A stretch of DNA of 64,000 nt. Source: Mytilus edulis. Taxonomy: Eukaryota > Mollusca > Bivalvia > Mytilida > Mytilidae. The notes under the pieces are model-generated. The model had not been told where the DNA came from. It saw only the letters and a program-made list of their open reading frames with translations, and made no database searches. The translations under genes were made by a program, and so were the position numbers. Location of the stretch: NCBI RefSeq assembly GCF_963676685.1, contig NC_092349.1, positions 58,821,431 through 58,885,430 of the forward strand. Reading direction: 5' to 3'. Below, piece after piece: positions 1 through 10,746 of the stretch. Position 1 is the stretch's first letter; every line of letters starts with the position of its first letter.

Positions 1-208
1 ATTTTTTGTACATAAATTAGGCTGTTAGTTTTCTCATGTGAATTGTTTTACATTGTCATTTCAGGGCCCCTTATAGCTGACTATGTGGTATAGGCTTTGC
101 TCATTGTTGAAGGCCTCACGGTGACCAATAGATCTAATTTATATGTCATTTGGTCTCTTGTGGAGAGTTTTCTCATCGGCAATCATACCACATCTTCTTT
201 TTTTATAT
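1..208 (+). repeat. Dispersed repeat R2 (cut by window edge)
   Basis: Matches, through its TGTCATTTGGTCTCTTGTGG and CATACCACATCTTC blocks, the fuller copy at 20340-20720. It lies in an intron of the MDH paralogue. Confidence 0.7.
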
Positions 209-265
209 TTATCCTCATTTGGCACTCATATTTTTACCTCTTTTCTTACTTTTCATTGTACTTAC

Positions 266-3200
266 AGGGTTGGTAATGATACAGATCATTGCTTTTGGAC
301 AAAAATCTGCACAGGCAGACACTAAATCTTTGACAATTTCAGCATTTGTGTTGAACTGTTCGTCTTCAGTCATACCTATTTGAAAAACATGAAAAATATA
401 ACTAGAGGCTCTCAAGAGCCTGTGTCGTTCACCTGTTACTGTATTTACTGATGTCAGCCATCTTGGTTGGTAGGCGGGGTCATTTGACACTTTTTTTAAA
501 TAGATACCCTAGTAATGATTGTGGCCTAGTTTGGTTAAACTTGGCCAATAGTTTCAGAGAAGAAGATTTTTGTACAAGTTAAAAAAATGACGAAAAGTTG
601 TTAAAAATTGACTATAAAGGGCAATTACTCCTTAAGGGGTTGACTGACAATTTTGGTCATGTTGACTTATTTGTAGGTCTTACTTTGCTGAACATTATTG
701 CTGTTTACAGTTTATCTCTATCTATAATAGTATTCAAGATAATAACCTAAAACTGCAAAATTTCCTTAAAATTACCAATTCAGGGGCAGCAACCCAACAA
801 CAGGTTATCTGATTCGTCTGAAAATTTCAGGGCAGATAGATTATGACCTGATCAACAATTTTACTCACGTCAGATTTGCTCTAAATGCTTTGGTTTCAAA
901 GATATAAGCCAAAATATACATTTTACCCCTGTGTTCTATTTCTAGCCATGGCGGCCATCTTGGTTTGATGGCCAGGTCATTGGACACATTTTATACTAAA
1001 TACCCCAAGGATAATTGTGGCCAAGTTTGGTTAAATTTGGCCCAGTAGTTTCAGAGGAGAAGATTTTTGTAAAAGTTAACGGACGACAAGTGATGAGAAA
1101 AGCTTACTTGACCTTTCAGGTGAGCTAAAAATAACTAGAGGCTCTAAAGAGCCTGTGTCGCTCACCTTGGTCTTGTGCATATTAAATAATGGACACAGAT
1201 AAATTCATGACATAATTGTGTTTTGGTGATAGTGATGTGTTTGTAGATCTTACTTTACTGAACATTCTTGTTGCTACAAATATCTCTTGTCTATAATGAA
1301 CTTGATTGGCCAGGTCACACCACACATTTTTTAAACAAATTACCCCAATGATGATTGTGGCAAAGCTTAGTTTAATTTGGCCCAGCAGTTTCAGAGAAGA
1401 AGATTTTTGTAAAAGATTACTAAGATTTACGAAAAAATGGTTAAAAATTGACTATAAAGGGCAATAACTCCTTCAGGGGTCAACTGACCATTTTGGTCAT
1501 GCTGACTTATTTGTAAATCTTACTTTGCTGAACATTAATGCTGTTTACCGTTTATCTCTATCTATAATAATATTCAAGATAATAACCAAAAACAGCAAAA
1601 TTTCCTTAAAATTACCAATTCAGGGGCAGCAACCCAACAACAGGTTATCCGATTCATCTGAAAATTTCAGGACAGGTAGATCTTGACCTGATAAATACTT
1701 TTACCGCATGTCAGATTTGCTCTAAATGCTTTGGTTTTTGAGTTATAAGCCAAAAACTGCATTTTACCCCTATGTTCTATTTTTAGCCATGGCGGCCATC
1801 TTGGTTGGTTGGCTGGGTCACGCCACACATTTTTTAAACTAGATATCCCAAAGATGATTGTGGCCAAGTATGGATTAATTTGGCCCAGTAGTTTCAGAGG
1901 AGAAGATTTTTGTAAAAGATTACTAAGATTTACGAAAAATGGTTAAAAATTGACTATAAAGGTCAATAACTCCTAAAGGGGTCAACTGACCATTTTGGTC
2001 ATGTTGACTTATTTGTAAATCTTACTTTGCTGAACATTATTGCTGTCTACAGTTTATCTCTATTTATAATAATATTCAAGATGATAGCCAAAAACAGCAA
2101 AAATTCCCTAAAATTACCAGTTCAGGGGCAGCAACCCAATAACGGGTTGTCCGATTCATCTGAAAATTTGAGGGCAGATAGATCTTGACCTGATAAACAA
2201 TTTTACCCCATGTCAGATTTGCTCTAAATGCTTCGGTTTTTGAGTTATAAGCCAAAAACTGCATTTTACCCCTATGTTCTATTTTTAGCCATGGCGGCCA
2301 TCTTGGTTGGTTGGCTGGGTCACGCCACACATTTTTTAAACTAGATATCCCAAAGATGATTGTGGCCAAGTATGGATTAATTTGGCCCAGTAGTTTCAGA
2401 GGAGAAGATTTTTGTAAAAGATTACTAAGATTTACGAAAAATGGTTAAAAATTGACTATAAAGGTCAAAAACTCCTAAAGGGGTCAACTGACCATTTTGG
2501 TCATGTTGACTTATTTGTAAATCTTACTTTGCTGAACATTATTGCTGCCTACAGTTTATCTCTATTTATAATAATATTCAAGATAATAGCCCAAAACAGC
2601 AAAAATTCCCTAAAATTACCAGTTCAGGGGCAGCAACCCAATAACGGGTTGTCCGATTCATCTGAAAATTTGAGGGCAGATAGATCTTGACCTGATAAAC
2701 AATTTTACCCCATGTCAGATTTGCTCTAAATGCTTCGGTTTTTGAGTTATAAGCCAAAAACTGCATGTTACCCCTATGTTCTATTTTTAGCCATGGCGGC
2801 CATCTTGGTTGGTTGGCTGGGTCACGCCACACATTTTTTAAACTAGATATCCCAAAGATGATTGTGGCCAAGTATGGATTAATTTGGCCCAGTAGTTTCA
2901 GAGGAGAAGATTTTTGTAAAAGATTACTAAGATTTACGAAAAATGGTTAAAAATTGACTATAAAGGTCAATAACTCCTAAAGGGGTCAACTGACCATTTT
3001 GGTCATGTTGACTTATTTGTAAATCTTACTTTGCTGAACATTATTGCTGTCTACAGTTTATCTCTATTTATAATTATATTCAAGATAATAGCCAAAAACA
3101 GCAAAAATTCCCTAAAATTACCAGTTCAGGGGCAGCAACCCAATAACAGGTTGTCCGATTCATCTGAAAATTTGAGGGCAGATAGATCTTGACCTGATAA

Positions 3201-4570
3201 ACAATTTTATCCCATGTCAGATTTGCTCTAAATGCTTCGGTTTTTGAGTTATAAGCCAAAAACTGCATGTTACCCCTATGTTCTATTTTTAGCCATGGCG
3301 GCCATCTTGGTTGGTTGGCTGGGTCACGCCACACATTTTTTAAACTAGATATCCCAAAGATGATTGTGGCCAAGTATGGATTAATTTGGCCCAGTAGTTT
3401 CAGAGGAGAAGATTTTTGTAAAAGATTACTAAGATTTACGAAAAATGGTTAAAAATTGACTATAAAGGTCAATAACTCCTAAAGGGGTCAACTGACCATT
3501 TTGGTCATGTTGACTTATTTGTAAATCTTACTTTGCTGAACATTATTGCTGTCTACAGTTTATCTCTATTTATAATTATATTCAAGATAATAGCCAAAAA
3601 CAGCAAAAATTCCCTAAAATTACCAGTTCAGGGGCAGCAACCCAATAACGGGTTGTCCGATTCATCTGAAAATTTGAGGGCAGATAGATCTTGACCTGAT
3701 AAACAATTTAACCCCTTGTCAGATTTGCTCTAAATGCTTCGGTTTTTGAGTTATAAGCCAAAAACTGCATTTTACCCCTATGTTCTATTTTTAGCCATGG
3801 CGGCCATCTTGGTTGGTTGGCCGGGTCACGCCACACATTTTTTAAACTACCGGTAGATACCCCAATGATGATTGTGGCCAAGTTTGGTTTAATTTGGCCC
3901 AGTAGTTTCAGAGGAGAAGATTTTTGTAAAAGTTAACGACGACGGACGACGACGGACGACAGACGACGGACGACGACGACGACGGACGCCGGACGCCAAG
4001 TGATGGGAAAAGCTCACTTGGCCCTTCGGGCCAGGTGAGCTAAAAAAAGATGTAGTAATATAATTGCCAATGATTCATATTTGGATAGATTGTCTTTAGT
4101 TGATTTGAGGATAAATTTAAGCCAATGAAAAAGGTTGTTAAATAAAGATTGCAATAGAATGCACAAAATGCCTGTAACATTTCAACAGTGGTGGTATAAG
4201 TTTTATGTGTAGTGTGTTTGCCGATTGTCAGTTGATCATTTAATTTACCTGGTTTTCTAGGAATTCCAGCTGTTATAAGTACAACATCAGATTTTGATAG
4301 ACAGGGCTCCAGCTGTACATTGCCTAGGTAACCAGTAACAACAGTTCTTGTATCTATGTGACTTAAGTCTGCAGCGACACCTGGTGAGTGAACAACATCG
4401 TACAAACATAGCCTGCCAACTTTGGAGGAATTTTTCAGTAGTAGAGACAATGGCTGAGCAACAGCCCCTCCTGCTCCCAGTACTGCAACTTTATGTGGTG
4501 AATGGTGGACAGGATGTTGATGGTGGTGAACAGGATGGTGACGATGGGGATGTTGGTGATTATTTTTCAC
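266..4570 (-). CDS. Malate dehydrogenase paralogue, partial (two internal exons; 3' exons off the left edge)
   Basis: Two exons with canonical splice sites: 4249-4570 (322 nt, phase 0 in, phase 1 out, donor gtaaat) and 266-375 (110 nt, donor gtaagt). Both intron phases match the complete MDH2 at 17460-26892, and the second exon has the same length as MDH2 exon 3, so this is a genomic tandem duplicate. The first exon opens with a 27-residue segment holding 12 histidines where MDH2 has a six-residue linker after its transit peptide. The dinucleotide-binding GxxGxxG loop reads GAGGAVA, so its third glycine is alanine. The substrate loop keeps the first arginine (IPRKPG), but the second (TRDDLF in MDH2) is glutamate (TEDEQF). 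No stop interrupts either exon, so it may be a functional but altered or non-catalytic copy. The transit-peptide exon should lie to the right (4571-17459); I could not find it. Expression is unknown. Confidence 0.85.
397..1130 (+). mobile_element. Hairpin-ended dispersed repeat, single-unit copy (family R1)
   Basis: Begins with the dyad AGAGGCTCTCAAGAGCCT and ends with a decayed CACTTG...CAGGTGAGCT hairpin followed by A-rich sequence. It inserted about 22 bp upstream (transcript sense) of the 3' splice site of the MDH paralogue exon at 375. No coding capacity is seen. Terminal hairpins without long inverted repeats resemble non-autonomous Helitron-type elements, but that is inference. Confidence 0.65.
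1390..3906 (+). repeat. Tandem array, five units of 502 bp
   Basis: Landmarks recur exactly 502 bp apart: the string CCATGGCGGCCATCTTGG at about 1786, 2288, 2790, 3292 and 3794, and TTTCAGAG(A/G)AGAAG at about 1390, 1892, 2394, 2896 and 3398. Units are very similar, with single-base differences only, which suggests recent expansion or homogenisation. A minus-strand frame of 66-97 codons is open in successive units, but I read it as a by-product of unit identity. Confidence 0.9.
4011..4041 (+). repeat. Terminal hairpin of R1 element
   Basis: Arms AGCTCACTTGGCCC and GGGCCAGGTGAGCT pair over 14 bp with one wobble around a TTC loop. The same ends occur, decayed, at about 1110-1126 and, inverted, at about 39788-39800. 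Confidence 0.8.
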
Positions 4571-5498
4571 CTGGAAGATTCAAATATATGTGTGTAATAT
4601 TACTAAGAAGAGATCATGAGGATGGTGGTTATTAGTTAATACCTGAAGGATTTTAACACCATTAACAAGAATACTGAGAGTCTATGATTTGATGGCCGTT
4701 AAAAGTCTATATAAATGTATTACCTGAGATTCAAATACATTAATGAGAAGTGATTATCAATGGCAGATCCTAAGAGGGGGGCAGATCCTAAGAGAGGGCC
4801 AGCTCCAGACATGCTTCCATGAATGCCTAAATATTCCATCAAAGTTTTTCTAAAGTAGTAAAACACAGTCAGTCAGGGGTACTTCTTGTTCATGAAATTT
4901 ATACTTACTTGAAGAAGTAAAAAAAAAAATACACATAAGATTATTATGAGGTTTGAATAATCTCCCCTTAATTTTCACAAAATTTCACTTGAATAAGTAA
5001 ATTTTTCTTACAATCCCACGAAAATACTCAAGTTTTGAGATGTAATATCAATGCCTTTAATGATTTTTCCCAGGTTAGCTCATATTTTTTTTATTAGAGA
5101 TCAATGTTTCATCTCATTAATTCATCAAAGAAACTGATTGTTCAAAGATCTTTTAAGTATTTGAGCCAAGGCCTTCAAAAATTGCTCCATTGGATTTTTT
5201 TTTTTACTATCAATGTTGAAATAAGGGTTTTAACCTTGATAGTAAAATAAAATATCTGATAAAACAAGTTGAAGGTAAATGAATGTAAATGATATGAAAC
5301 TCCCAAGTCTTAAATTATTGGACTAGATGAAGGGAGTACCTCTTTTGCATATATACAGTACATCCAAAAGTACTAACGATAGTATGCAAGATAATGCATT
5401 TTTTAATAATTTTGATAATAATTTTGATAATGCAGAAAATGACAATGCAAGTGAAACTGATGATATAAACGATTATGGTAGTGTGATAAGTGATATTA
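4571..5498. other. Gene-free AT-rich stretch
   Basis: No coding exon or named repeat recognised. It includes a local direct repeat, GCAGATCCTAAGAG, twice at about 4764-4796. It should lie in or near the first intron of the MDH paralogue, but that gene's first exon was not found here. Confidence 0.4.
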
Positions 5499-5662
5499 TT
5501 GTATAGCAATATAATATTTCCCACAGAAAGTAACCAAAAGTTAGCGTGCAATAAATTCTAATATTGCACTAGTCCAGTAAATCTTCAAAATTCATGACGT
5601 CACCAACGACCAAATTTCAGTTTAAAACAATTTTTACTTTCAAATATTATATTGCTATACAA
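5499..5662. mobile_element. Foldback element with 21-bp inverted ends
   Basis: TTGTATAGCAATATAATATT at 5499 is inverted at 5642-5662 as AATATTATATTGCTATACAA. The interior is non-coding. It is contiguous with a second foldback structure. Confidence 0.65.
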
Positions 5663-5791
5663 TAAAAGGGTTATTGCATGAATATTTGGGAATATTGTCC
5701 CTCGTAGAACATATATTGCACTCGCAAGCTCGTGCAATATAAAATTCTACTCGGGACAATAATCCCCAATATTCATGCAATAACCTTTATT
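5661..5791. mobile_element. Second, nested foldback element (about 39-bp arms)
   Basis: Arms at 5661-5701 and 5753-5791 are near-perfect inverted repeats around GGGTTATTGCATGAATATT. The spacer holds a further inverted repeat, TATATTGCAC with GTGCAATATA. No coding sequence. Confidence 0.7.
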
Positions 5792-5879
5792 ATATAGTAC
5801 TTCCGAAAGTACAGACAATAATAGGCAAAATAATATTGATGATTAGATCGAAACATTAACCCTTTAATTGTAAACAAAG

Positions 5880-8830
5880 TTAAGTGTATGTACACCAATG
5901 CTGATCAATTACGTAATAAAATATTGATGAACTTGAAGCACAAATACAGATCGTGAAACCAGATTTTATCTTATAACAGAAGTTTTGCCTAAAACAAATA
6001 TTGATATAGATTGCACTTCTCCATTATTTAACATTGAAGGCTATACAGCTTATCCGAGTAAAAATACAGGAAGGGGAGTTATTATTTATGCAAAAAGTCA
6101 TTTCTGCATCTCACCAAATGAATATATGAATTTGCTTTATGATGATGCTTCATGGTGTAATTAGGTAAAAGACAATAAGACTGTGTTGATAGGCTCAAGA
6201 TACAGAAGCCCATCAGATCAAAACTTGTGTTTAAATATTATTGGACTTTTGAATGAAGCAGCTTGATTGTATAACAATAATTTAATAACAGGAGACTTTA
6301 ATATGCATGATATTGATTGGAACTTTTGGACTTCACCTCACTCTGAGGACCATTACGAACATACTTTTATTGAAGCTTTACATGACAATTTTCAACGATT
6401 CAATTGATCAACGTATACATGATGTAGATAAACCTACAAGATTTAGGGAAAATCAGATGTGTAGAACTCTAGATTTAGTTATTACAAAAGATGAAAGCAA
6501 TATTGACAATATTAATATTGATGCTCCACTGGGACTTAATGATCATGCTACCATTACATTTGACTTTTACTCTTTCAATGAATATGAAACTGGTAAATCG
6601 AAATATATAAATATTCCAAATGTGACTTTGAAAAATTTTCTGAAGACTTAAGTCTTTAGCAATTTTGATTGGGATAGTTCTTTTGAAGATAAAGACATAA
6701 GCGAGATGTGGAAAATATTTTCTGATAAATATAAAAAATGTGTAGAAACATATGTACCAAAAACTAATCTTAAACCGGGTTGTCAACCTAAACCATTATG
6801 GCTAACATTTGATTGTCTGAGCAATATAAAACGCAAACAAAAGGCCTGGTCAAGATACCAGGCTACTAGACGAGCAGTAGATTTTGATTTTTATAAAGAT
6901 GATAGAAACAGGACAAATGAGAACGTTGGAAAAGCAAAAAAGGAATATGAGAAGTTAGTGGCATCAAAAGTTAAAACTGAGCCGAAACATTTTTGGACAT
7001 ACATGCATGTCAAAAGTAAGTGAAATCAAAATCAGCAGTATCAAACCTCATGAAACCAAATGGGAACTTAACTACTACTGACAAGGAAAAAGCGACTGTG
7101 TTAAATGACTTTTTTACCACTGTATTTACTGCTGAAAATCCAAATGATATACCTAATATTGAAGAGAGAAATTTTGAATCATGATCTTTAGACCACTTTG
7201 TGATCAATCAAGACACAGTTGAAAAATATCTACTTTTATTAAATGGAAGCAAGTCTATGGGTCCAGATAATATTCATCCGTTAATAGTAAAGAGACATGG
7301 CAATTACATTTTCAAAACCTTTGACTTTGACATTTCAAAAGTCCATTGACACTGGAAAAATTCCTAGAGAATGGAAAGATGTTAGAGTTACCCCACTTTT
7401 AAGGAATAAAGGTAGTAAACTGGATGCGGGAAATTACAGACCGGTCAGTCTAACTTCAATTGTTTGCAAAACTTTGGAAAAGGTTATTCGGAAGGAAATG
7501 ATTGATCACTTTTAAATAACCAATAATTTGTAATCAGACTCACAGTTTGGTTTTTGCTCTGATAGATCATGTATATTACAATTACTTTATGTTATGGAAG
7601 ACTGGTCATTATATATGGATAATAATATATCCTGGGACACATTATATCTCGATTTTGCCAAAGCTTTCGATAAAGTGCCACATAAAAGATTATTAAAGAA
7701 ACTGTATTCATACAGTATTCATGGATCTATATTAGAATGGATAACTGACTTTTTAACAGAATGTCAACAACAATTTGCGGTGAAAAGAGAAAAATCTGAC
7801 TGGCAAAATGTAATTAGTGGAGTGCCTCAATGCAGTGTACTAGGACCTGTATTTTTTATTATATTCATAAATGATTTACCAGATGTTGTGGAGTCTATAG
7901 TAAAAATTTTCGCAGACGATACCAAAATTTATGCACCTACTTCTAAATCTGATGTTTTACAAAATGATCTAGACATTTAATGTGAACAAATGTAAACAAA
8001 TCCACTATGGAAGAAATGATCCTGAAAATGTTTCTACCATGAACAATATTGCTATCAATAAAGATCAACAAGAAAAGGATCTTGGAATTATTTGTCAAAA
8101 TGATCTTAAATTTTCACAACATATATCAAGTAAAATAATTAAAGCCAATAGTATACTTGGGCTGATTAACCAAACTTTTAACTTTGAAGATCAATATACA
8201 TTTTTAAGACTATACGTTGCGTTGGTACGAACGCACATGGAATGTATGAAAGAAGAAGAGGCCAACGATTAATTTATAAACAATATCGGACAATAAATAG
8301 TACAAATTCTGTAATTATGTAATATGACGAAACTGTAAAAAACAAATTGTCAAAATGAATGTATTTATATATTAATATTGTATAACTAATCACATTTAAT
8401 AGAAATAATTTTTACTGTATAATCTCCCTGGTTAAACAGTAACTAGTTTACAGGGATACCTGACTGAATGCTGTGAGTCGAGTAAGTTGTAATCAGCAGA
8501 GAAATGTGCAATAAAAGATTTATTTTATAAAAAAAAAAAAAAAAAAAGGCGAAGAGGTGATATGATACAAGCTTTTAAAATATTAAAAGGAATCGAAGAT
8601 ATATCTTATGAAAGATTTTTTACTGTCATCAGTACAAATACCCGTGGGAATAATTGGAAATTAGCAAAACCTAGATGTAACACTTCTTTTCGGTTAAGAC
8701 ATTTCTCACAATGTTTTATTAAGGAATAACCTACCAGTTGAAGTTATTTCATCAAAAATTGTGGAAGCTTTTAAAATTGGTATAGACTGTCAATGGGAGT
8801 CAGTCATGTATCAGAACTTTAAGTAATTGA
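5880..8830 (+). pseudogene. Decayed non-LTR retrotransposon (LINE, endonuclease plus RT, Jockey/CR1-like)
   Basis: Translated pieces in shifting frames show an AP-endonuclease-like part at about 5900-6650 (FILITEVLPK, GRGVIIYAKS, LITGDFNMHDIDW) and a reverse transcriptase at about 7290-8240: NYRPVSLTSIVCKTLE, LDFAKAFDKVPHK (motif A), GVPQCSVLGP (motif B, the usual GS changed to CS), IFADDTKIY (catalytic motif C). A C-terminal piece (RRGDMIQAFKILKG) resumes at about 8550. Several in-frame stops and frameshifts make it inactive. A poly(A)-ended segment at about 8250-8545 interrupts it. No RNase H domain is seen. Confidence 0.85.
8255..8545 (+). mobile_element. Poly(A)-terminated insertion inside the LINE relic
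   Basis: The LINE frame breaks off after ...LVRTHME, about 290 bp of unrelated AT-rich sequence follows, ending AATAAAAGATTTATTTTATA and about 19 A residues, and the LINE frame resumes. GAAGAGG occurs on both sides and may be the remnant of a target duplication. About 35-45 LINE residues are missing, so a deletion accompanied the insertion. The source transcript is unknown. Confidence 0.5.
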
Positions 8831-8880
8831 TGAGGACACAAATAGTTTTCTATATAACTTTTTAATTGTGTGAAATATTG

Positions 8881-9292
8881 CACCAAATCATGCAGGATTG
8901 ATGATTGTATCAGTTTTGAAAATGTACCAAAATATGGTGGGCTAAAAAGGATAGGATCCTTCCATATGAGCCCTACAACGATCTTACAGGTATCTTACAG
9001 GTAGAGTCGGGTGCTCATTAGGCCACAAAAAACCATGTTTTCTGTAGTTTATGTTGAGGTCTTTATGTTTTTGAAGTTAATATACTATTTCTATATGAAG
9101 ATAACATGAAAAGCAAAATATTCTTAGCTTGAAAACATGTCTCTTTGAAAAAAAATCATCTGAAAAGTTAGATTAAAGGCTATTTGAAATTTCCTGATGT
9201 TTTGTCAAAGGGGAGACATATTCGCCGTTTTTATACATCTATTTAAAATCAAATAACTGCAGCTTTAAACAAGACTTATCAATTCAATTTCA
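8881..9292. other. Gene-free stretch
   Basis: AT-rich intergenic sequence with a short local repeat (ATCTTACAGGT twice at about 8980-9000). No coding signal. Confidence 0.4.
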
Positions 9293-9562
9293 TTATATGA
9301 CCCCCAAGGGTGACTGGGGAATAGAAATATGTGCACTTGGTCTTCTTCCGACTGGCAGTAAACGCTTGCTGAAGTGGGGCGTCCGTTTGGCTGTGCGGGA
9401 TGTATCAAGTTTGCATTCACGTTCGGTCAGATTGGTGACGTTAAATCTGATGCCTCGTGTAAGGAGAGTGCCACGCTCTTTGCATGTTAAGAACCATTGC
9501 AACAACTCTTTGAGGGGTCCGTAGGTAGCCTGTTGCAAGGCAAAATTTCTGTCCCTATCCAA
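9293..9562 (-). CDS. Unrecognised GC-richer open frame (89 codons)
   Basis: An island of higher GC content in AT-rich surroundings, open for 89 codons. It is basic and hydrophilic in translation (GPLKELLQWFLTCKERG near the start, KRLLPVGRRPSAHIS near the end). No splice context, signal peptide or known domain is recognised. The composition contrast suggests a fragment of a mobile element or a transferred gene piece rather than a standalone gene. Confidence 0.25.
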   Translation of the reverse strand: MDRDRNFALQQATYGPLKELLQWFLTCKERGTLLTRGIRFNVTNLTERECKLDTSRTAKRTPHFSKRLLPVGRRPSAHISIPQSPLGVI

Positions 9563-10514
9563 TATACCCTCATTTTACAGTGGCAGTCCAAATTTCCCCG
9601 ACCATCATAACAGATGTCCTCTATCATTTCAAGACCTACCTATAGTTTTTATTGTGAACTTGTTCTCGTCCTGAATATGCATGAAATATTTGCCACTGGG
9701 CTTTAAGCAACCAACATAGATGAATTGCAGATCGACATTTCAAAGGTGTTAAATAAACTTAAAATTTAGGGCAATCAGTCAAAGAATTACTAAGAAATAC
9801 TTCTTTGATGTTGTGTTTTTCATTCGGGAAATTGGCCGTAAGTCGTTGTCCTTTTTTCGGTCCTTTGCAGTAAGTGCCGAAATTTTGTCTAAGTTTAAAA
9901 AATGATCATATTTGTTACAAATATATTATTTACTGGTATATTTCTCCGATTTCAGCCATCCTTTGAAGTTTTTACACTTCAAAATCATAAAACGTCAAAA
10001 TTATATCCCTGGCGAATATTGGCGCCCCACTCTATTAAGTCCTCCTCCCCAGCTCCCCTTTTCCATAATAAAAAATCTCTAGATCCACTACTTATGTCAT
10101 GATGATGATGATGCCTTTTTCATGTTTAATGCGAGTTCCAGGAACATATATACTGTTTCCAGGTAATCCATACATAATTTTAGTCATTTAGTTTACAAAA
10201 TTTAATTTTTCCCACACCGTCACCGGCTACGGTCGCTACTTTGACAAATTATTGGCTTTGACCTTCACAAAACCTGCGAATGGGTTGATCTGTGAATAAT
10301 TACATTACCTGTGATGAGATAGAAAATGATTTCTGTAAAATTGACCGTATGTCATGATTTGGCTTTGCAAGACGGGTAAACATTGTGAAAAGGTCAGCTG
10401 TAATTATTGGGAGACCTTTAGGTAGGGGACAGAAACATGCTGAACTGGTCTCATTCTATGAGGAGCTTTAACTATACTATTTATCAAAGTCTGTTATAAA
10501 CCGGTAACATAAGA
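9563..10514. other. Gene-free stretch
   Basis: No supported gene or repeat family. A short (GATGAT) run lies near 10095-10115. Confidence 0.35.
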
Positions 10515-10746
10515 GAGGCCCCTCATGGGGGGGGGGGGGGTCCTAGTAATCACATAATCACCATTTGTTTGCCAATATAATCACATAATCATTAAATATT
10601 TGCTTATCTTTAGTAATCAAATAATCATAAACTAAAAATACAGTCCTAGGTAATCAAATAATCATGAAATATTTGGCTTAATAATCAAATAATCATTAAA
10701 AAAACGGCCAAGTAATCACATAATCAAAAACCCCATGAGGGCCCTC
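10515..10746. mobile_element. Short-word-array element with inverted ends and target duplication
   Basis: Inverted ends GAGGCCCCTCATGGGG (10515-10530) and CCCCATGAGGGCCCTC (10731-10746), one mismatch. Direct duplication ATAAGA flanks it at 10509-10514 and 10747-10752. The interior is an array of TAATCA(C/A)ATAATCA at 10547, 10578, 10614, 10651, 10682 and 10713 (spacing 31-37 bp), plus a G run. No coding capacity: a non-autonomous transposon. Confidence 0.75.

Larger units (their letters stand above)
1131..4045 (+). mobile_element. Hairpin-ended dispersed repeat expanded by a 5 x 502-bp internal tandem array (family R1)
   Basis: Starts with AGAGGCTCTAAAGAGCCT directly after the preceding copy. 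It ends with a (GAC)n-type microsatellite (about 3935-3990) and a near-perfect 14-bp-stem hairpin at 4011-4041 (one T-G wobble, loop TTC). Between lies a direct tandem array. The two copies sit head-to-tail in one intron of the MDH paralogue. Confidence 0.75.

Noticed and set aside
1667..3373. Repeated minus-strand frames of 66-97 codons, one per 502-bp unit
   Set aside because: They are identical because the DNA units are identical; there is no start context, splice support or known domain, and diverged R1 copies break the frame.
4722..4800. Transit-peptide exon of the MDH paralogue near a CAG|gtaat donor
   Set aside because: The phase-0 frame ending at this donor has a stop and no ATG upstream.
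10547..10726. CRISPR-like array of TAATCANATAATCA with regular spacers
   Set aside because: Repeats are only 14 bp, spacers are AT-rich and related, and the block is bounded by transposon ends and target duplications in a eukaryotic genome.
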